Source: Caldimonas mangrovi
Lineage (GTDB): Bacteria > Pseudomonadota > Gammaproteobacteria > Burkholderiales > Burkholderiaceae_C
Reading direction: 5' to 3'
Assembly: GCF_023721835.1 (NCBI RefSeq)
Contig: NZ_JAMKFE010000005.1
Location: 62,001-126,000 of the forward strand
Length of the DNA stretch: 64,000 nucleotides
The notes under the pieces are model-generated. The model had not been told where the DNA came from, made no database searches, and worked only from the letters and a program-made list of their open reading frames with translations. How positions within the stretch are numbered: position 1 is the stretch's first letter; each line of letters starts with the position of its first letter. Shown piece by piece: positions 19,599 to 29,540 of this stretch. The position numbers and the translations under genes were made by a program.

Positions 19599-19647
19599 GA
19601 CAGTTTTTTGACAGGCGCTGCTCGCGCTTTCGACAGCGCCGTGACAG
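19599..19647. promoter_or_regulatory. Four phased GACAG repeats, candidate response-regulator operator
   Basis: GACAG begins at 19599, 19610, 19632 and 19643, giving spacings of 11, 22 and 11 bp, so all four lie on one DNA face. On the minus strand the promoter-like unit reads CTGTCAAAAAACTGTCGC. Paired direct repeats at 11 bp are typical of OmpR/PhoB-family dimers. Location between tctD and tctC favours TctD. Confidence 0.65.
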
Positions 19648-19745
19648 TTCGGTGCCGCACCTAGGGGCTTGCCCTGATCCCCGCCGGCGGGAGGACGCAC
19701 GAGGATTGCTCCATCGCTCAACGCCACACTGAAGAGGAGACTGCA

Positions 19746-20723
19746 ATGCGTCGAGATTTCCTGCAAAGAATCGGTCGCACGGCGGCGGCCGGTGTTCTCG
19801 GGTCCCTGGTGGCCCTGTCGGCTCCCGCTGTCCTGGCACAGGACAACTTCAAGATCATGATCGGCGCCAACCCTGGCGGCGGCTACGACCAGACGGGCCG
19901 CGGCATCGGCAAGGCGATGCAGGAGGCCGGCGTGGCCGGTTCCGTGACCTATGAAAACAAGGGCGGCGCCGGCGGTACGATCGGCCTGGCGCAGTTCGTC
20001 AATGCGAGCAAGGGCGACCCGAATGCGTTGATCGTCACCGGCGCGGTGATGGTGGGCGCGGTGGTGCAGAACAAGCCGCCGGTCACGTTGGACAATGCGA
20101 CGCCGATCGCCCGGCTGCTGGCCGAGTACAACGTGTTCGTCGTGCCGGCCGACTCGCCGCTCAAGAGCATGAAGGACGTGATGGAGCAGCTGAAGAAGGA
20201 CCCGGCCAGCGTCAAGTGGGGCGGTGGTTCCAAGGGGTCGGTCGATCACGTCAGCGTGGCGATGATCGCCCGCGAAGCCGGCGTGGACGTCGCGAAGGTC
20301 AACTACGTGCCGTTCAAGGGCGGTGGTGAAGCCACCGCAGCCATCCTCGGCGGGCATGTCACCGTAGGTACCAGCGGTTACGCCGAGCTGGAAGAGTTCA
20401 TCAAGACGGGCAAGATGCGTGCGCTCGGCGTGACCGCACCTTCGCGCTTGCGCGGCAGTGCGGTGCCCACGCTGGTCGAGCAGGGCATCAACGTCTCGAT
20501 CGGCAACTGGCGCGGCGTGTACGGCGCGCCCGGCATCACGCCGCAGCAGCGTCAGAAGCTGATCGACAATGTCGCCAAGGGCACCAAGACCAAGGCCTGG
20601 GCCGAAGCACTGGCGGCCAACAACTGGAGCCCGGCGCTGCTGACGGGCGACGACTTCGCCAAGTTCGTCGAAGAGGAGCACGCTCGCCTGCGGGCGTTGA
20701 TGGTGAAGGTCGGCATGCTCTGA
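19746..20723 (+). CDS. tctC: Tripartite tricarboxylate transporter substrate-binding protein (Bug family)
   Basis: 325 residues. A signal peptide ends near residue 32 (SAPAVLA|QDNF) and exports the protein to the periplasm. The mature part shows the Bug-family ligand loops: GANPGGGYDQTGRGIGKAMQ and VTYENKGGAGGTIGLAQF. A Bug fold has two alpha/beta lobes and often binds di- or tricarboxylates. ATG 19746 follows GAAGAGGAGA. It is the first gene of tctCBA and is divergent from the tctDE regulators. Confidence 0.93.
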   Translation: MRRDFLQRIGRTAAAGVLGSLVALSAPAVLAQDNFKIMIGANPGGGYDQTGRGIGKAMQEAGVAGSVTYENKGGAGGTIGLAQFVNASKGDPNALIVTGAVMVGAVVQNKPPVTLDNATPIARLLAEYNVFVVPADSPLKSMKDVMEQLKKDPASVKWGGGSKGSVDHVSVAMIAREAGVDVAKVNYVPFKGGGEATAAILGGHVTVGTSGYAELEEFIKTGKMRALGVTAPSRLRGSAVPTLVEQGINVSIGNWRGVYGAPGITPQQRQKLIDNVAKGTKTKAWAEALAANNWSPALLTGDDFAKFVEEEHARLRALMVKVGML

Positions 20724-20783
20724 GTCTTCGCCGCGGGTGCGCCGGCGCTGCTGGCGACGGTGCATCCGACATTCGATACATAC

Positions 20784-21278
20784 ATGAAGTACCCTGAACA
20801 ACAAGCCGTGGGCATCGGCTGCATGGCACTCGGCGGCTTGCTGGCCGCTGGTGCCATTTCCATTCCGTCCGACGCTGGCTACGCCGGCGTCGGCGCCGAC
20901 TTTCTGCCCTGGCTTGTCGCCACGGCACTGCTGGTGTGCGGCGGCTGGCTGGTCTACGAAGCGCGCAGCGGAGGTTTCCGCGCGCTCGAGGCGCCAAACG
21001 ACGAAACCGCGGCCAACTGGCGCTGCATGGCGTGGGTGTCGGCCGGACTGCTGCTCAACGCCTTGCTGATCACGCACATCGGCTTCGTGTTGTCGTGCGC
21101 GCTGCTGTTCGTGCTGGCGGCGCGCGGGTTTCGCCTGTCAATGGGGCAAGACGTGCCGGCGCGCCGCATGCTGAGCGATGCCGCGATGGGCCTCGTGATC
21201 TCTGCGCCTGCCTACTGGCTCTTCACGAAGGCCCTCGGCCTGACGCTGCCGGGGCTCACCCGGACCGGCTGGATCTGA
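20784..21278 (+). CDS. tctB: Tripartite tricarboxylate transporter, small membrane subunit
   Basis: 164 residues with four hydrophobic segments: AVGIGCMALGGLLAAGAI, FLPWLVATALLVCGGWLV, WVSAGLLLNALLITHIGFVL and the C-terminal pair. This fits the DUF1468/TctB subunit. There is no convincing ribosome-binding site; ATG 20784 gives MKYPEQQAVG, while a GTG at 20760 would add eight residues. It sits between tctC and tctA, as in other tct operons. Confidence 0.85.
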   Translation: MKYPEQQAVGIGCMALGGLLAAGAISIPSDAGYAGVGADFLPWLVATALLVCGGWLVYEARSGGFRALEAPNDETAANWRCMAWVSAGLLLNALLITHIGFVLSCALLFVLAARGFRLSMGQDVPARRMLSDAAMGLVISAPAYWLFTKALGLTLPGLTRTGWI

Positions 21279-21293
21279 CGCGAGCCGCATCTC

Positions 21294-22826
21294 ATGGAAC
21301 TCTGGCAACACCTGCTCGGCGGCTTCTCGACCGCAGCGACTCCGATCAACCTGATGTGGGCCTTCATCGGCTGCTTCGTCGGCACTGCGGTGGGCGTGCT
21401 GCCGGGCATCGGCCCTGCGCTGACGGTCGCGATGCTGCTGCCGCTGACCGCCCACCTCGAACCGACCGCCTCCATGATCATGTTCGCCGGCATCTACTAC
21501 GGCGCGATGTACGGCGGCTCGACCACTTCCATCCTGCTCAACACGCCGGGCGAGACCGGTACGATGGTGACGGCGCTCGAGGGCAACCTGATGGCCAAGA
21601 GCGGCCGGGCCGGGGCGGCACTTGCGACCTCGGCCATCGGCTCCTTCGTCGCTGGCTCGATCGCCACGGTGCTGGTGACCCTGTTCGCGCCCGGCATTGC
21701 CGAGTATGCGCTGCGCTTCGGCCCGCCCGAATACTTCGCCTTGATGATGCTGGCCTTCACGACGGTCTCGTCGGTGCTCGGCAAGAGCACCCTGCGCGGT
21801 CTGGTGAGCCTGTTCCTCGGGTTGGCGATCGGGCTGATCGGCATCGACCAGATCTCGGGGCAGGCCCGCTATGTGCTCGGAGTCGCGGAACTGGTCGACG
21901 GCATCGAGGTGGTGTTGGTCGCGGTGGGCCTGTTTGCCGTCGCCGAGGCGATGTACCTGGTGCTCTACCAGGGGCGGCAGCACGAAACGCGCAACGCGAT
22001 GTCGCGCGTGTGGATGACGCGTGCCGACTGGCGGCGCTCGTTGCCGGCCTGGCTGCGCGGGACGGTCTTGGGTTTCCCGTTCGGCACCATCCCGGCCGGT
22101 GGCACGGAGATCCCGACCTTCATCTCCTACGGCATGGAGAAGAAGCTGTCCAAGCACAAGGAAGAGTTCGGCACCTGCGGCGCCATCGAAGGAGTCGCGG
22201 GCCCCGAGGCGGCCAACAACGCGGCAGTGACCGGTGCGATGGTGCCGCTGCTGACGCTGGGCATTCCGACCTCGACCACGGCGGCGATCATGCTGTCGGC
22301 CTTTCAGAACTACGGCATCCAGCCGGGGCCGACGCTGTTCCAGACCTCGTCGACGCTGGTGTGGGCGCTGATTGCGTCGTTGTACATCGGCAACGTGATG
22401 CTGCTGGTGCTGAACCTGCCGCTGGTCGGCATGTGGATCAAGCTGCTGAAGGTGCCCAAGCCGGCGTTGTATGCCGGCATCCTGATTTTCGCGACAGTGG
22501 GCGTCTATGGCATGCGGCAATCTGCCTTCGATCTCGTGCTGTTGTACGCCATCGGTCTGCTGGGCGTGTTGATGCGACGGTTCGACTTTCCGGCGGCACC
22601 GGTGATCGTGGGCATGATCCTCGGGCCCATGGCCGAGGCGCAATTGCGCAACGCGATGTCGATCGGCGAGGGGCACTGGAGCGTGTTCGTCGAGCGGCCC
22701 CTGTCGGCCACGATCCTTGCGATCTGCGTGCTGGTGCTGCTGATGCCCCACTTGCTGCGGCGGCGAGCGCTGCGGCAGCAACTGCGTCAGGAGCAACTGG
22801 CCGCCGGGGAGGGCGTGGGCCGCTGA
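21294..22826 (+). CDS. tctA: Tripartite tricarboxylate transporter, large membrane subunit
   Basis: 510 residues, about 11–12 membrane segments. Both copies of the family signature are visible: [19 protein letters not shown] near the N-terminus and [26 protein letters not shown] in the middle. It forms the ion-coupled permease with TctB and takes ligand from TctC. ATG 21294 lies 15 bases after the tctB stop. Its TGA directly abuts the hemH stop on the other strand (TGATCA). Confidence 0.94.
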   Translation: MELWQHLLGGFSTAATPINLMWAFIGCFVGTAVGVLPGIGPALTVAMLLPLTAHLEPTASMIMFAGIYYGAMYGGSTTSILLNTPGETGTMVTALEGNLMAKSGRAGAALATSAIGSFVAGSIATVLVTLFAPGIAEYALRFGPPEYFALMMLAFTTVSSVLGKSTLRGLVSLFLGLAIGLIGIDQISGQARYVLGVAELVDGIEVVLVAVGLFAVAEAMYLVLYQGRQHETRNAMSRVWMTRADWRRSLPAWLRGTVLGFPFGTIPAGGTEIPTFISYGMEKKLSKHKEEFGTCGAIEGVAGPEAANNAAVTGAMVPLLTLGIPTSTTAAIMLSAFQNYGIQPGPTLFQTSSTLVWALIASLYIGNVMLLVLNLPLVGMWIKLLKVPKPALYAGILIFATVGVYGMRQSAFDLVLLYAIGLLGVLMRRFDFPAAPVIVGMILGPMAEAQLRNAMSIGEGHWSVFVERPLSATILAICVLVLLMPHLLRRRALRQQLRQEQLAAGEGVGR

Positions 22827-23915
22827 TCAGCTCTTCGCGCCGAGGGCCAGTGCCCGCTCGCGCTGTGCCTTCAGGGCTGCCGGCTCCGCAGCCGGCACCG
22901 GCCAGCCGGCCAGATGCTGTTGCGCGATCGCGGCCAGCGCGGCGATCCACTCGTGCTGGTCGTTGAGGCAGGGAATGTACCGAAACTCCTGCCCGCCCGC
23001 GTTCAGGAAGGCCTGGCGGCCTTCCATCGCGATTTCCTCCAGTGTCTCGAGGCAGTCGCTGACGAAGCCGGGGCAAATCGCGTCGACGCGCTTGACGCCG
23101 GCTTTGCCGAGTTCGTGCAGTGTCGGCTCGGTGTAGGGCTGCAACCACTCGGCCCGGCCGAAGCGGCTCTGGAACGTGACCTTGTATTGCGATTCGTCCA
23201 GCCCCAGCCGGTCGGCCAGCAACCGGGCGGTCTTGTGGCACTGGCAGTGGTAGGGGTCACCGAGCGTCAAGGTGCGGCGGGGCACGCCGTGAAAACTCAT
23301 CACCAGTCGGTCCGGCCGGCCGTGCACCATCCAGTGGTGCGCGATGCGCTGGGCGAGCGCGTCGATGTACATCGGGTGGTCGTGGTATTGGTTGACGAAG
23401 CGGAATTCAGGCAGGCGGCGCACGCCGCGCGCCCAACTGTGGACGGCATCGACGACGCTTGCGGTGGTGGTGCCCGAGTACTGCGGGTACAGCGGCAGTA
23501 TCAGAACCCGGGTGGTGTTGCGCGCCTTCAGCGCGTCGAGGCGGGAAGCGATCGACGGCTGGCCATAACGCATTGCGAAGTCCACCGCCACCGGTTGACC
23601 CCGTTCGCCGAGGTAGCCTCGCAGCAGCTTCGCCTGTTTTTCGGTCCACACCCTCAGCGGCGAGCCTTCCGGCATCCAGATGCTGGCGTACTTGGCGGCC
23701 GACTTCGTCGGTCGCGTGCGCAGGATGATGCCGTGCAGGATGGGCTTCCACGCGAAGGCCGGAATCTCGACCACGCGCGGATCAGCGAGGAACTCCGCCA
23801 GGTAGCGGCGCAGCGCCGGAGCTGTTGGCGCGTCCGGTGTGCCGAGGTTGCACAGCAGCACCGCGGTGGCTTCCGGCGCGCCGTGGGTGTGCGCGGGTTC
23901 GGATCTGAAGCTCAT
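22827..23915 (-). CDS. hemH: Ferrochelatase
   Basis: 362 residues. Inserts Fe(II) into protoporphyrin IX, the last step of haem synthesis, at the inner membrane face. Visible signatures are [13 protein letters not shown] (N-terminus), [19 protein letters not shown], the catalytic His region [11 protein letters not shown] and the Glu-containing [19 protein letters not shown]. It lies 26 bp downstream of the LOV hybrid kinase on the same strand with no terminator between, so the two may be co-transcribed. Confidence 0.96.
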   Translation of the reverse strand: MSFRSEPAHTHGAPEATAVLLCNLGTPDAPTAPALRRYLAEFLADPRVVEIPAFAWKPILHGIILRTRPTKSAAKYASIWMPEGSPLRVWTEKQAKLLRGYLGERGQPVAVDFAMRYGQPSIASRLDALKARNTTRVLILPLYPQYSGTTTASVVDAVHSWARGVRRLPEFRFVNQYHDHPMYIDALAQRIAHHWMVHGRPDRLVMSFHGVPRRTLTLGDPYHCQCHKTARLLADRLGLDESQYKVTFQSRFGRAEWLQPYTEPTLHELGKAGVKRVDAICPGFVSDCLETLEEIAMEGRQAFLNAGGQEFRYIPCLNDQHEWIAALAAIAQQHLAGWPVPAAEPAALKAQRERALALGAKS

Positions 23916-23941
23916 GGTGGCCGATTATTCCCGAGCGGGTC

Positions 23942-26900
23942 CTACGCAATCCGCGCCAGCCGTGGGGCGATCCGGTCGACGTCGGCGATCACCTTCTTCA
24001 CTTCGATCGGCTTGGTCCAGTAGCCGAGGAAGCCTGCGTCGAGTGCCCGCTGGATGTCCTCCGGCATGGCATCGGCCGAACACATGAAGGCCGGCACATC
24101 GCGCAGGCCATGCACGTCGCGCAGTTGCTGCAGCACCTCGAACCCTGTCATGCCCGGCAGGTGCGCGTCGAGCACCAGGACGTCGGGCCGCCAGTCACCC
24201 ACGATCTCGAAGGCCTGTGGCCCGTCTTCCGCGATCATGAGATCGATGCGGCCGGACAGCTTCATGGCCTCCTCGAACAGCAAGGCGTTGATCGGGTTGT
24301 CCTCGACGTAGAGCATGCGCACCTGCTCGCACGGACCGATCGACGCCTGTTCTCGAGCGATCGACACTTCCGGCGCGGCTGCGGGCAACGCCTGGTGGGC
24401 CAGCCGCACCATCAGCGTCACGCAGGTGCCGCCACCCGGCTCGCTGCTGACTTCGATGCTGCCGTGCATTTCGTCGATCAAGCGCTTGGCGATGATGAGC
24501 CCGAGGCCGGTGCCTTCGATCGGCGAAGTCTCGCGGCCCAGCCGCTCGAACGGTTGGAACAGCCGTGCGAGCTGGTCTGGTCTCAGACCCTCGCCGCTGT
24601 CTTCGATCAGGATGTCGATCGCATCGCTCTGGCGGTCGCCCAGGCTCAGCCGCACGATGCCGTCGGCGCGGTTGTACTTGATCGCGTTGGAGACGATGTT
24701 GAGCAGCACCTGGCGCAGCCGCTGCGCGTCGGCCAGCACCAGCACGTCCTCGTCGATGCGGTTGTCGAGTGCCACTGCCGATGACAACGCCAGCGGTTGC
24801 AGCAGCTCGAGCGTTTGCTCGACCGTGCGCTGCAGAGAGATCGGCTCGATGGTGATCGCCAACTGACCGGCCTCGACCCGCTGCAGATCGAGCACGTCGT
24901 TGATCAGCGCCAGCAGGTGCTGTCCCGCCTGCAGCATATGGTCGGCGTAATGACGCACCTGCGACGACGAAGGTTGCGTGCTGGTCGCGCCGAGCTTGAG
25001 CAACTGCGAGAAGCCGATCATGGCGTTGAGCGGCGTGCGCATCTCGTGGCTCATGCGCGAAAGGAATTCGGTCTTGGAGCGGCTCGCCAGCTCGGCGGCC
25101 TGCTTGTCGCGCAGCGCCTTCTCGGCGTCCTTCAGGCGCGTGATGTCCGAGTAAGTGCCGACGATGCGCAGCGCGCGGCCCTGCTCGTTGCGCTGCACCA
25201 CGCGACCGCGCTCGAACACCCACAGGTAGCGGCCGCTCTTGTGCCGAATGCGGTGCTCGGACTGATAGACCGACACGTGGTCCTTCAGGTGCAGTTCGAG
25301 CTTCTCGAGCACCTGCGGCAGATCGTCGGGATGCACGCGCGACGACCACTCCTGGGGCGAGTCGCCCAGCTCTTGCTCGGCGTAGCCGAGGATCTCCTTC
25401 CAGCGGCGCGAATAGTAGACGCGGTCGGCCACGGCGTCCCAGTCCCAGACGCCGTCGCCGCTGCCTTCGAGCGCGAACTTCCAGCGCTGCTCGCTCAGCG
25501 ACAGGGCCTGTTCGGCGCTGCGCTGCTGCGTGATGTCGCGGAACGTCACCACCGCAGAAAGCGGCTTGTCCTGCGGTGCCATCCGCAGCGGCTGCGCGCT
25601 CACGCCGAGCCAACGCAACTGCCCGTCGCGACGGCGCAAACCATACACCCGTTCGGGCACCGGCTCTCCGCTTTGCAGCGTGCGCGCCACGGGATGCTCG
25701 GCAGCAGGCAGCGGCTGCAGCGACTCGGTCAGCAGCTCCAGCCCCGGCGCCATTACGAGCTCCTCCATCGTCGCGTCGAGGATGCGGCAGGCGGCCGGAT
25801 TGACCGCGACGACGTAGCTTCCGCTCGTGACGACCATCAGGCCGTCGCTGATGGACAGCGCGACCGAGCGGTAAAGCTCCTCGCTCAGCCGCAGCCGTTC
25901 GGCGGCAATGCTGCGCTCGGTGATGTCGGTCTGCACGCCGATGAAATGCGTCACGCGGCCGTTCGCCTCGTGCACCGGCGCGATGTGCAACTCGTTGATG
26001 AAGCGGGTGCCGTCCTTGCGGTAGTTGTTGAGCACCGCGGTGGCCGATCGGCCGCGGCGCAGCGCATCGCGCAGCGTCTGCAGCGCCGGCTGGTCGGTTT
26101 CCGAGCCTTGCAGGAAGCGGCAGTTGCGGCCGAGCACCTCGTCGCGGCTGTAGCCGGTGAGGCGCTCGAAGGCCGGGTTGACGTAGACCACGGGCTGGCC
26201 GGGCGCGAGCACGTCGACGACGGTGATCGGCAGCGAGGCCTCGGCCTCGATGGCACGCTGCATGATCTGGAGCTCGCGCTCCATCGTGCGCAGCTCGGTC
26301 AGGTCGCGCACGATCAACAGCACCTGCGTCTCCGACATCGGCATGAAGCGACCTTCGAAGGTGCGCATCGATTCGCCCAGCGGCAACAGGTCGTATTCCA
26401 CTCGCTGCAGCGTGCCTGTCGCGAGCGCCCGGCGCAATCCATCACGGTGCTGCACCGCGACTGCTGGCGGCAGCGTTTCCTCGATGCCGCGGCCGCGGAT
26501 CTCGTCGAACGGCAGATGCAGCAGATGGCGCGCCGCCGAGCCGCATTCCAAGTAGCGGCCCTCTTCGTCCATCACGAACCACAGGTCGGGCAGCGCCTGC
26601 AGCACCGCCGCGGTGCGGGCCTCGGACTCGCGCAACTGCGCTTCGCGCCGCCTTTGGGCCTCGCGCGAGCGGCGCTGCGCCTCGACTTCCTCGGTGACCA
26701 CCCGTGTCGCGCCGCGATAGCCTCGGAAGCGGCTCAGCGAGTCGAACACCGGGATGCCGCTGATGGACACCGTGACCCGGCCGCGCGGGGTCATGCGATC
26801 GGCGATCAGATTGGAGAAGGGCTCCTGGCGCGTGCGAGCCACGAGATAAGCCTCATAGGAGGCGGCGTGCTCCGGATCGTCGCGCCTGAGCAGGATCTCT

Positions 26901-27550
26901 GCCGAGGTGCGACCCCGCTCGTCCTCGACGCGCAGCCCGGTGTGCGTCTCCATCGTCGCTGACGCCCAGGTGATGCGGCCGTCGGCATCGGTTTCCCACA
27001 GCCAGTCGGTGCCGGCCCGGCTGGCCGTGCGCACCCTCGCTTCCTGCAGACGCCAGCGTTGTTCCTTCAGGCGGGCCTGCAACATGTCGCTGACCATGCG
27101 GGCAACGTCGCGCAGCGCCTCCAGCGCCGGCTCGCCGAAGCGGCGCGGCTTGATGTCCATCACGCAGACCGTGCCCACCCGGTGGCCTTCGACGGCGACC
27201 GGCATGCCTGCATAGGCCTGTGCGTGCGGCTCGCCGGTGACGAACATGGCGTCGGCGAATCGAGGGTCTTCCGGCAGATGGTCGATCTTCAGCACGTCCG
27301 CCCCGAGAATCGCGTGCGCGCAGAAGGCGTGCTCGCGGGGGGTCTGGCGGGTCTCCATGCCGTGTACTGCCTTGAACCACTGGCGCTCGGCATCGACCAG
27401 GCTGATCATCGCGATCGGGCAGTTCATGAGCCTTGTCACCAACCGAACCGCCGCATCGAAGCATTCCTCGGGTTCCGAATCGAGGATGCGCAATTCGTGA
27501 AGTATGCGCAGGCGCTCGGATTCGTCGGCGGGGAGGGCGGCAGGGGTCAT
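23942..27550 (-). CDS. LOV-domain hybrid sensor histidine kinase/response regulator
   Basis: 1202 residues, no membrane span, so cytosolic. Domains in order: GAF (about 20–165), PAS (185–290), PAS (312–420), LOV (432–545), PAS (555–675), PAS (685–805), HisKA (825–890; His835 in SRMSHEMRTPLN), HATPase (940–1050; NIVSNAIKYN, EDSGEGL, GTGLGLII) and receiver (1078–1195; Asp1128, Lys1180). The LOV domain has the flavin-adduct motif GRNCRFLQG (Cys477, codon 26120–26122), NNYRKDGTRFINELHI and the flavin-contacting Gln540 in FIGVQTDIT. By family knowledge it should form a blue-light cysteinyl–FMN adduct. No output partner is encoded next to it; hemH follows after 26 bp. Confidence 0.9.
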   Translation of the reverse strand: MTPAALPADESERLRILHELRILDSEPEECFDAAVRLVTRLMNCPIAMISLVDAERQWFKAVHGMETRQTPREHAFCAHAILGADVLKIDHLPEDPRFADAMFVTGEPHAQAYAGMPVAVEGHRVGTVCVMDIKPRRFGEPALEALRDVARMVSDMLQARLKEQRWRLQEARVRTASRAGTDWLWETDADGRITWASATMETHTGLRVEDERGRTSAEILLRRDDPEHAASYEAYLVARTRQEPFSNLIADRMTPRGRVTVSISGIPVFDSLSRFRGYRGATRVVTEEVEAQRRSREAQRRREAQLRESEARTAAVLQALPDLWFVMDEEGRYLECGSAARHLLHLPFDEIRGRGIEETLPPAVAVQHRDGLRRALATGTLQRVEYDLLPLGESMRTFEGRFMPMSETQVLLIVRDLTELRTMERELQIMQRAIEAEASLPITVVDVLAPGQPVVYVNPAFERLTGYSRDEVLGRNCRFLQGSETDQPALQTLRDALRRGRSATAVLNNYRKDGTRFINELHIAPVHEANGRVTHFIGVQTDITERSIAAERLRLSEELYRSVALSISDGLMVVTSGSYVVAVNPAACRILDATMEELVMAPGLELLTESLQPLPAAEHPVARTLQSGEPVPERVYGLRRRDGQLRWLGVSAQPLRMAPQDKPLSAVVTFRDITQQRSAEQALSLSEQRWKFALEGSGDGVWDWDAVADRVYYSRRWKEILGYAEQELGDSPQEWSSRVHPDDLPQVLEKLELHLKDHVSVYQSEHRIRHKSGRYLWVFERGRVVQRNEQGRALRIVGTYSDITRLKDAEKALRDKQAAELASRSKTEFLSRMSHEMRTPLNAMIGFSQLLKLGATSTQPSSSQVRHYADHMLQAGQHLLALINDVLDLQRVEAGQLAITIEPISLQRTVEQTLELLQPLALSSAVALDNRIDEDVLVLADAQRLRQVLLNIVSNAIKYNRADGIVRLSLGDRQSDAIDILIEDSGEGLRPDQLARLFQPFERLGRETSPIEGTGLGLIIAKRLIDEMHGSIEVSSEPGGGTCVTLMVRLAHQALPAAAPEVSIAREQASIGPCEQVRMLYVEDNPINALLFEEAMKLSGRIDLMIAEDGPQAFEIVGDWRPDVLVLDAHLPGMTGFEVLQQLRDVHGLRDVPAFMCSADAMPEDIQRALDAGFLGYWTKPIEVKKVIADVDRIAPRLARIA

Positions 27551-27697
27551 GGACTCGCAAGGCTCGGGTCAGGCCGCCGCACTATAGGACATGCGGCGGT
27601 GCCGTTTACCAACGGTTTCTCCTTAGATCGGCAAAAATGCGGCGCACCTGAGTTGCGTTACCTTTTGCGGGTGCCCAGTTTGCCGAGGACTGCCGAT

Positions 27698-28390
27698 TTG
27701 AAACCCCTGCTTGCCCTGACCCTGGATCTGGACGACACGCTGTGGCCGATCTGGCCCGCCATTGCACGCGCCGAGGCCGTATTGCACGCCTGGCTGGCGG
27801 AACGTGCACCGGCGACTGCCGCCCGCCACGATGTCGCCTCGCTGCGCCTGCTGCGCGACGAAGTGGCGCGCGAGCGTCCGCAGTGGGCGCACGACCTGAC
27901 GGCCATCCGCCTGGAGAGCCTGCGCCTGGCACTGACGCAATGTGGTGACGATCCGGCGTTGGCCGACGATGCGTTTGCGGTGTTCTTCGCCGAGCGCCAG
28001 CGTGTCGATCTGTTCGACGATGTGCTGCCGGCGCTGGACAGGCTGGCGTCGCGCTACCAGCTGATCGCGTTGAGCAACGGCAACGCGGACCTGCAGCAGG
28101 TGGGGTTGGCGCGCTGGTTCCGCGCGGCCGTATCGGCGCGCAGCTTCGGCGTCGGCAAGCCGGACGCACGCATCTTCCTCGAGGCGTGTCGTCAGGCCGG
28201 CGCAGCGCCCGGGCAGGTGCTGCACATCGGCGACGACCTCGCGCTGGACGTGCAGGGCGCTTTGGCCGCCGGCTTGCAGGCGGCGTGGGTGGTGCGACCG
28301 CAGGTGCACCCGACGCCTGGCGAGGCGCCGCCGGGCACGCATCACGTCGTCAGGGATCTTGCGGAATTGGCCGACCGGATCGGCGTCTGA
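27698..28390 (+). CDS. HAD-superfamily hydrolase
   Basis: About 230 residues. Motif I is LDLDDTLWP (nucleophile Asp and acid/base Asp), motif II is ALSNGN, motif III lysine is in GVGKPDARIF and motif IV is HIGDDLALDVQGALAAG. It belongs to HAD subfamily IA with a helical cap after motif I, like phosphoglycolate phosphatase or nucleotidases; substrate unknown. The start is uncertain. TTG 27698 has GAGGA eight bases upstream. GTG 27671 is the alternative, adding nine residues. It is divergent from the LOV kinase. Confidence 0.85.
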   Translation: MKPLLALTLDLDDTLWPIWPAIARAEAVLHAWLAERAPATAARHDVASLRLLRDEVARERPQWAHDLTAIRLESLRLALTQCGDDPALADDAFAVFFAERQRVDLFDDVLPALDRLASRYQLIALSNGNADLQQVGLARWFRAAVSARSFGVGKPDARIFLEACRQAGAAPGQVLHIGDDLALDVQGALAAGLQAAWVVRPQVHPTPGEAPPGTHHVVRDLAELADRIGV

Positions 28391-28420
28391 ACGAAGGGGC
28401 GAAGCCGGTTCGACCCGGTC

Positions 28421-29359
28421 TCAGCTTCCCGTGCCGGGCAGCTGGCTCGCATACGAGAACACCTCGAAGTGCAGGCATGCGGCGCGTGGGTCGGCCGGCG
28501 TCGCGCCCAGACCGATCACGCCGTTGCCGTGCAGCATGCACACGCCGCGGCGCAGCACGACGATTTCGGTGTCGCCAGTGAAGCGCACGAAGCTGCCGTT
28601 GCTGCTTTGATCGGACAGGTGGAAGTTGCCGCCATGCCACTCGATGCGTGCGTGCAGCCGTGACACGCGCGAGTCGTCGATGCAGAACGTCGAATCCGGG
28701 CTGCGGCCGACGACGATCGGCGTCTGCTGTGCCGTGAAGACCTGCTGTGCTTCGCCTGAAACCGCCAGCCGAATGCAGTCGGCCAGTGGTGTGTCGGTGA
28801 AGTCGGTAAACAGCGTCGATGGCGGCGCATCGTCGTCATACCAGGACTCGAGGCGATAGACGTGGCAGGGCTCGCTGCGGCCACGCAGGTGCAGACGCTC
28901 CAGGCTCTTGAAGCGCTGGCGCTCGACGGCGGCGAGCTGCTCGTGCACCTGCTGGGTGATCAGCACCTCGTTGTCGCCGGCGTGATCGAGCAACCGCGCC
29001 GCCACGTTGACCGCGTCACCGAAGCTGTCGCCGGCGACCTCGACGATCTCGCCATGCGCCATGGCGACATACAGGCGCAGCGCAGCGGCGCCGGTGTCGG
29101 CTTCGGCCATGATGCGCGCGATCGAGTCCTGCATCTCGCGCGCCGCGTGCACTGCGGCGGGAGCACCGTCGAACAGTGCCATCAGGCCGTCGCCGAGCGT
29201 CTTGACGACCTTGCCGCCATTCTGTGCGACGACGCGACTCAACAGGCCGATGGTCTGCGTGACGATCGCCGCGGCCTGCGCGTTGCCCAGGGTACCGAAC
29301 AGCGCCGTGCTGCCGCGCAGGTCGGCGAACAGGACGGTGCGGGCCACGGAGTCTGTCAT
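28421..29359 (-). CDS. Class III adenylate cyclase fused to an FHA domain
   Basis: 312 residues. The cyclase domain (about 5–170) keeps both metal-binding aspartates (Asp13 in FADLRGST, Asp57 in TLGDGLMA). It also has the adenine-selecting pair Lys53/Asp115 and the transition-state Asn118 and Arg122 in DAVNVAARL, so it looks active and ATP-specific. The FHA domain (about 195–290) has VVGRSPDSTFCIDDSRVSRLHARI and SSNGSFV, the phosphothreonine-binding residues. Family knowledge suggests cAMP output gated by phosphoprotein binding. No Ser/Thr kinase is in the window. Confidence 0.88.
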   Translation of the reverse strand: MTDSVARTVLFADLRGSTALFGTLGNAQAAAIVTQTIGLLSRVVAQNGGKVVKTLGDGLMALFDGAPAAVHAAREMQDSIARIMAEADTGAAALRLYVAMAHGEIVEVAGDSFGDAVNVAARLLDHAGDNEVLITQQVHEQLAAVERQRFKSLERLHLRGRSEPCHVYRLESWYDDDAPPSTLFTDFTDTPLADCIRLAVSGEAQQVFTAQQTPIVVGRSPDSTFCIDDSRVSRLHARIEWHGGNFHLSDQSSNGSFVRFTGDTEIVVLRRGVCMLHGNGVIGLGATPADPRAACLHFEVFSYASQLPGTGS

Positions 29360-29419
29360 GGGGGGCAGGAATCGTCACGAAGCGGCGAACGCGCCGAGTG
29401 TAGCGTGCGCCCTTGTCAA

Positions 29420-29456
29420 TGAAAAACGGCCTTCCGACTCAATGCGGAAGGCCGTT
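29420..29456 (-). terminator. Intrinsic terminator downstream of rpoD
   Basis: A perfect 12-bp stem (AACGGCCTTCCG at 29425–29436 with CGGAAGGCCGTT at 29445–29456) is followed on the minus strand by a run of T. It lies 160 bp past the rpoD stop. Confidence 0.85.
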
Positions 29457-29540
29457 GTGCAAAACACGAAGATGTGAAGCAAGTTGCCAGGAAACGGCGG
29501 CTTTCATGGCTTTTGCCTACGCCAGCCTTACAGGATGACC

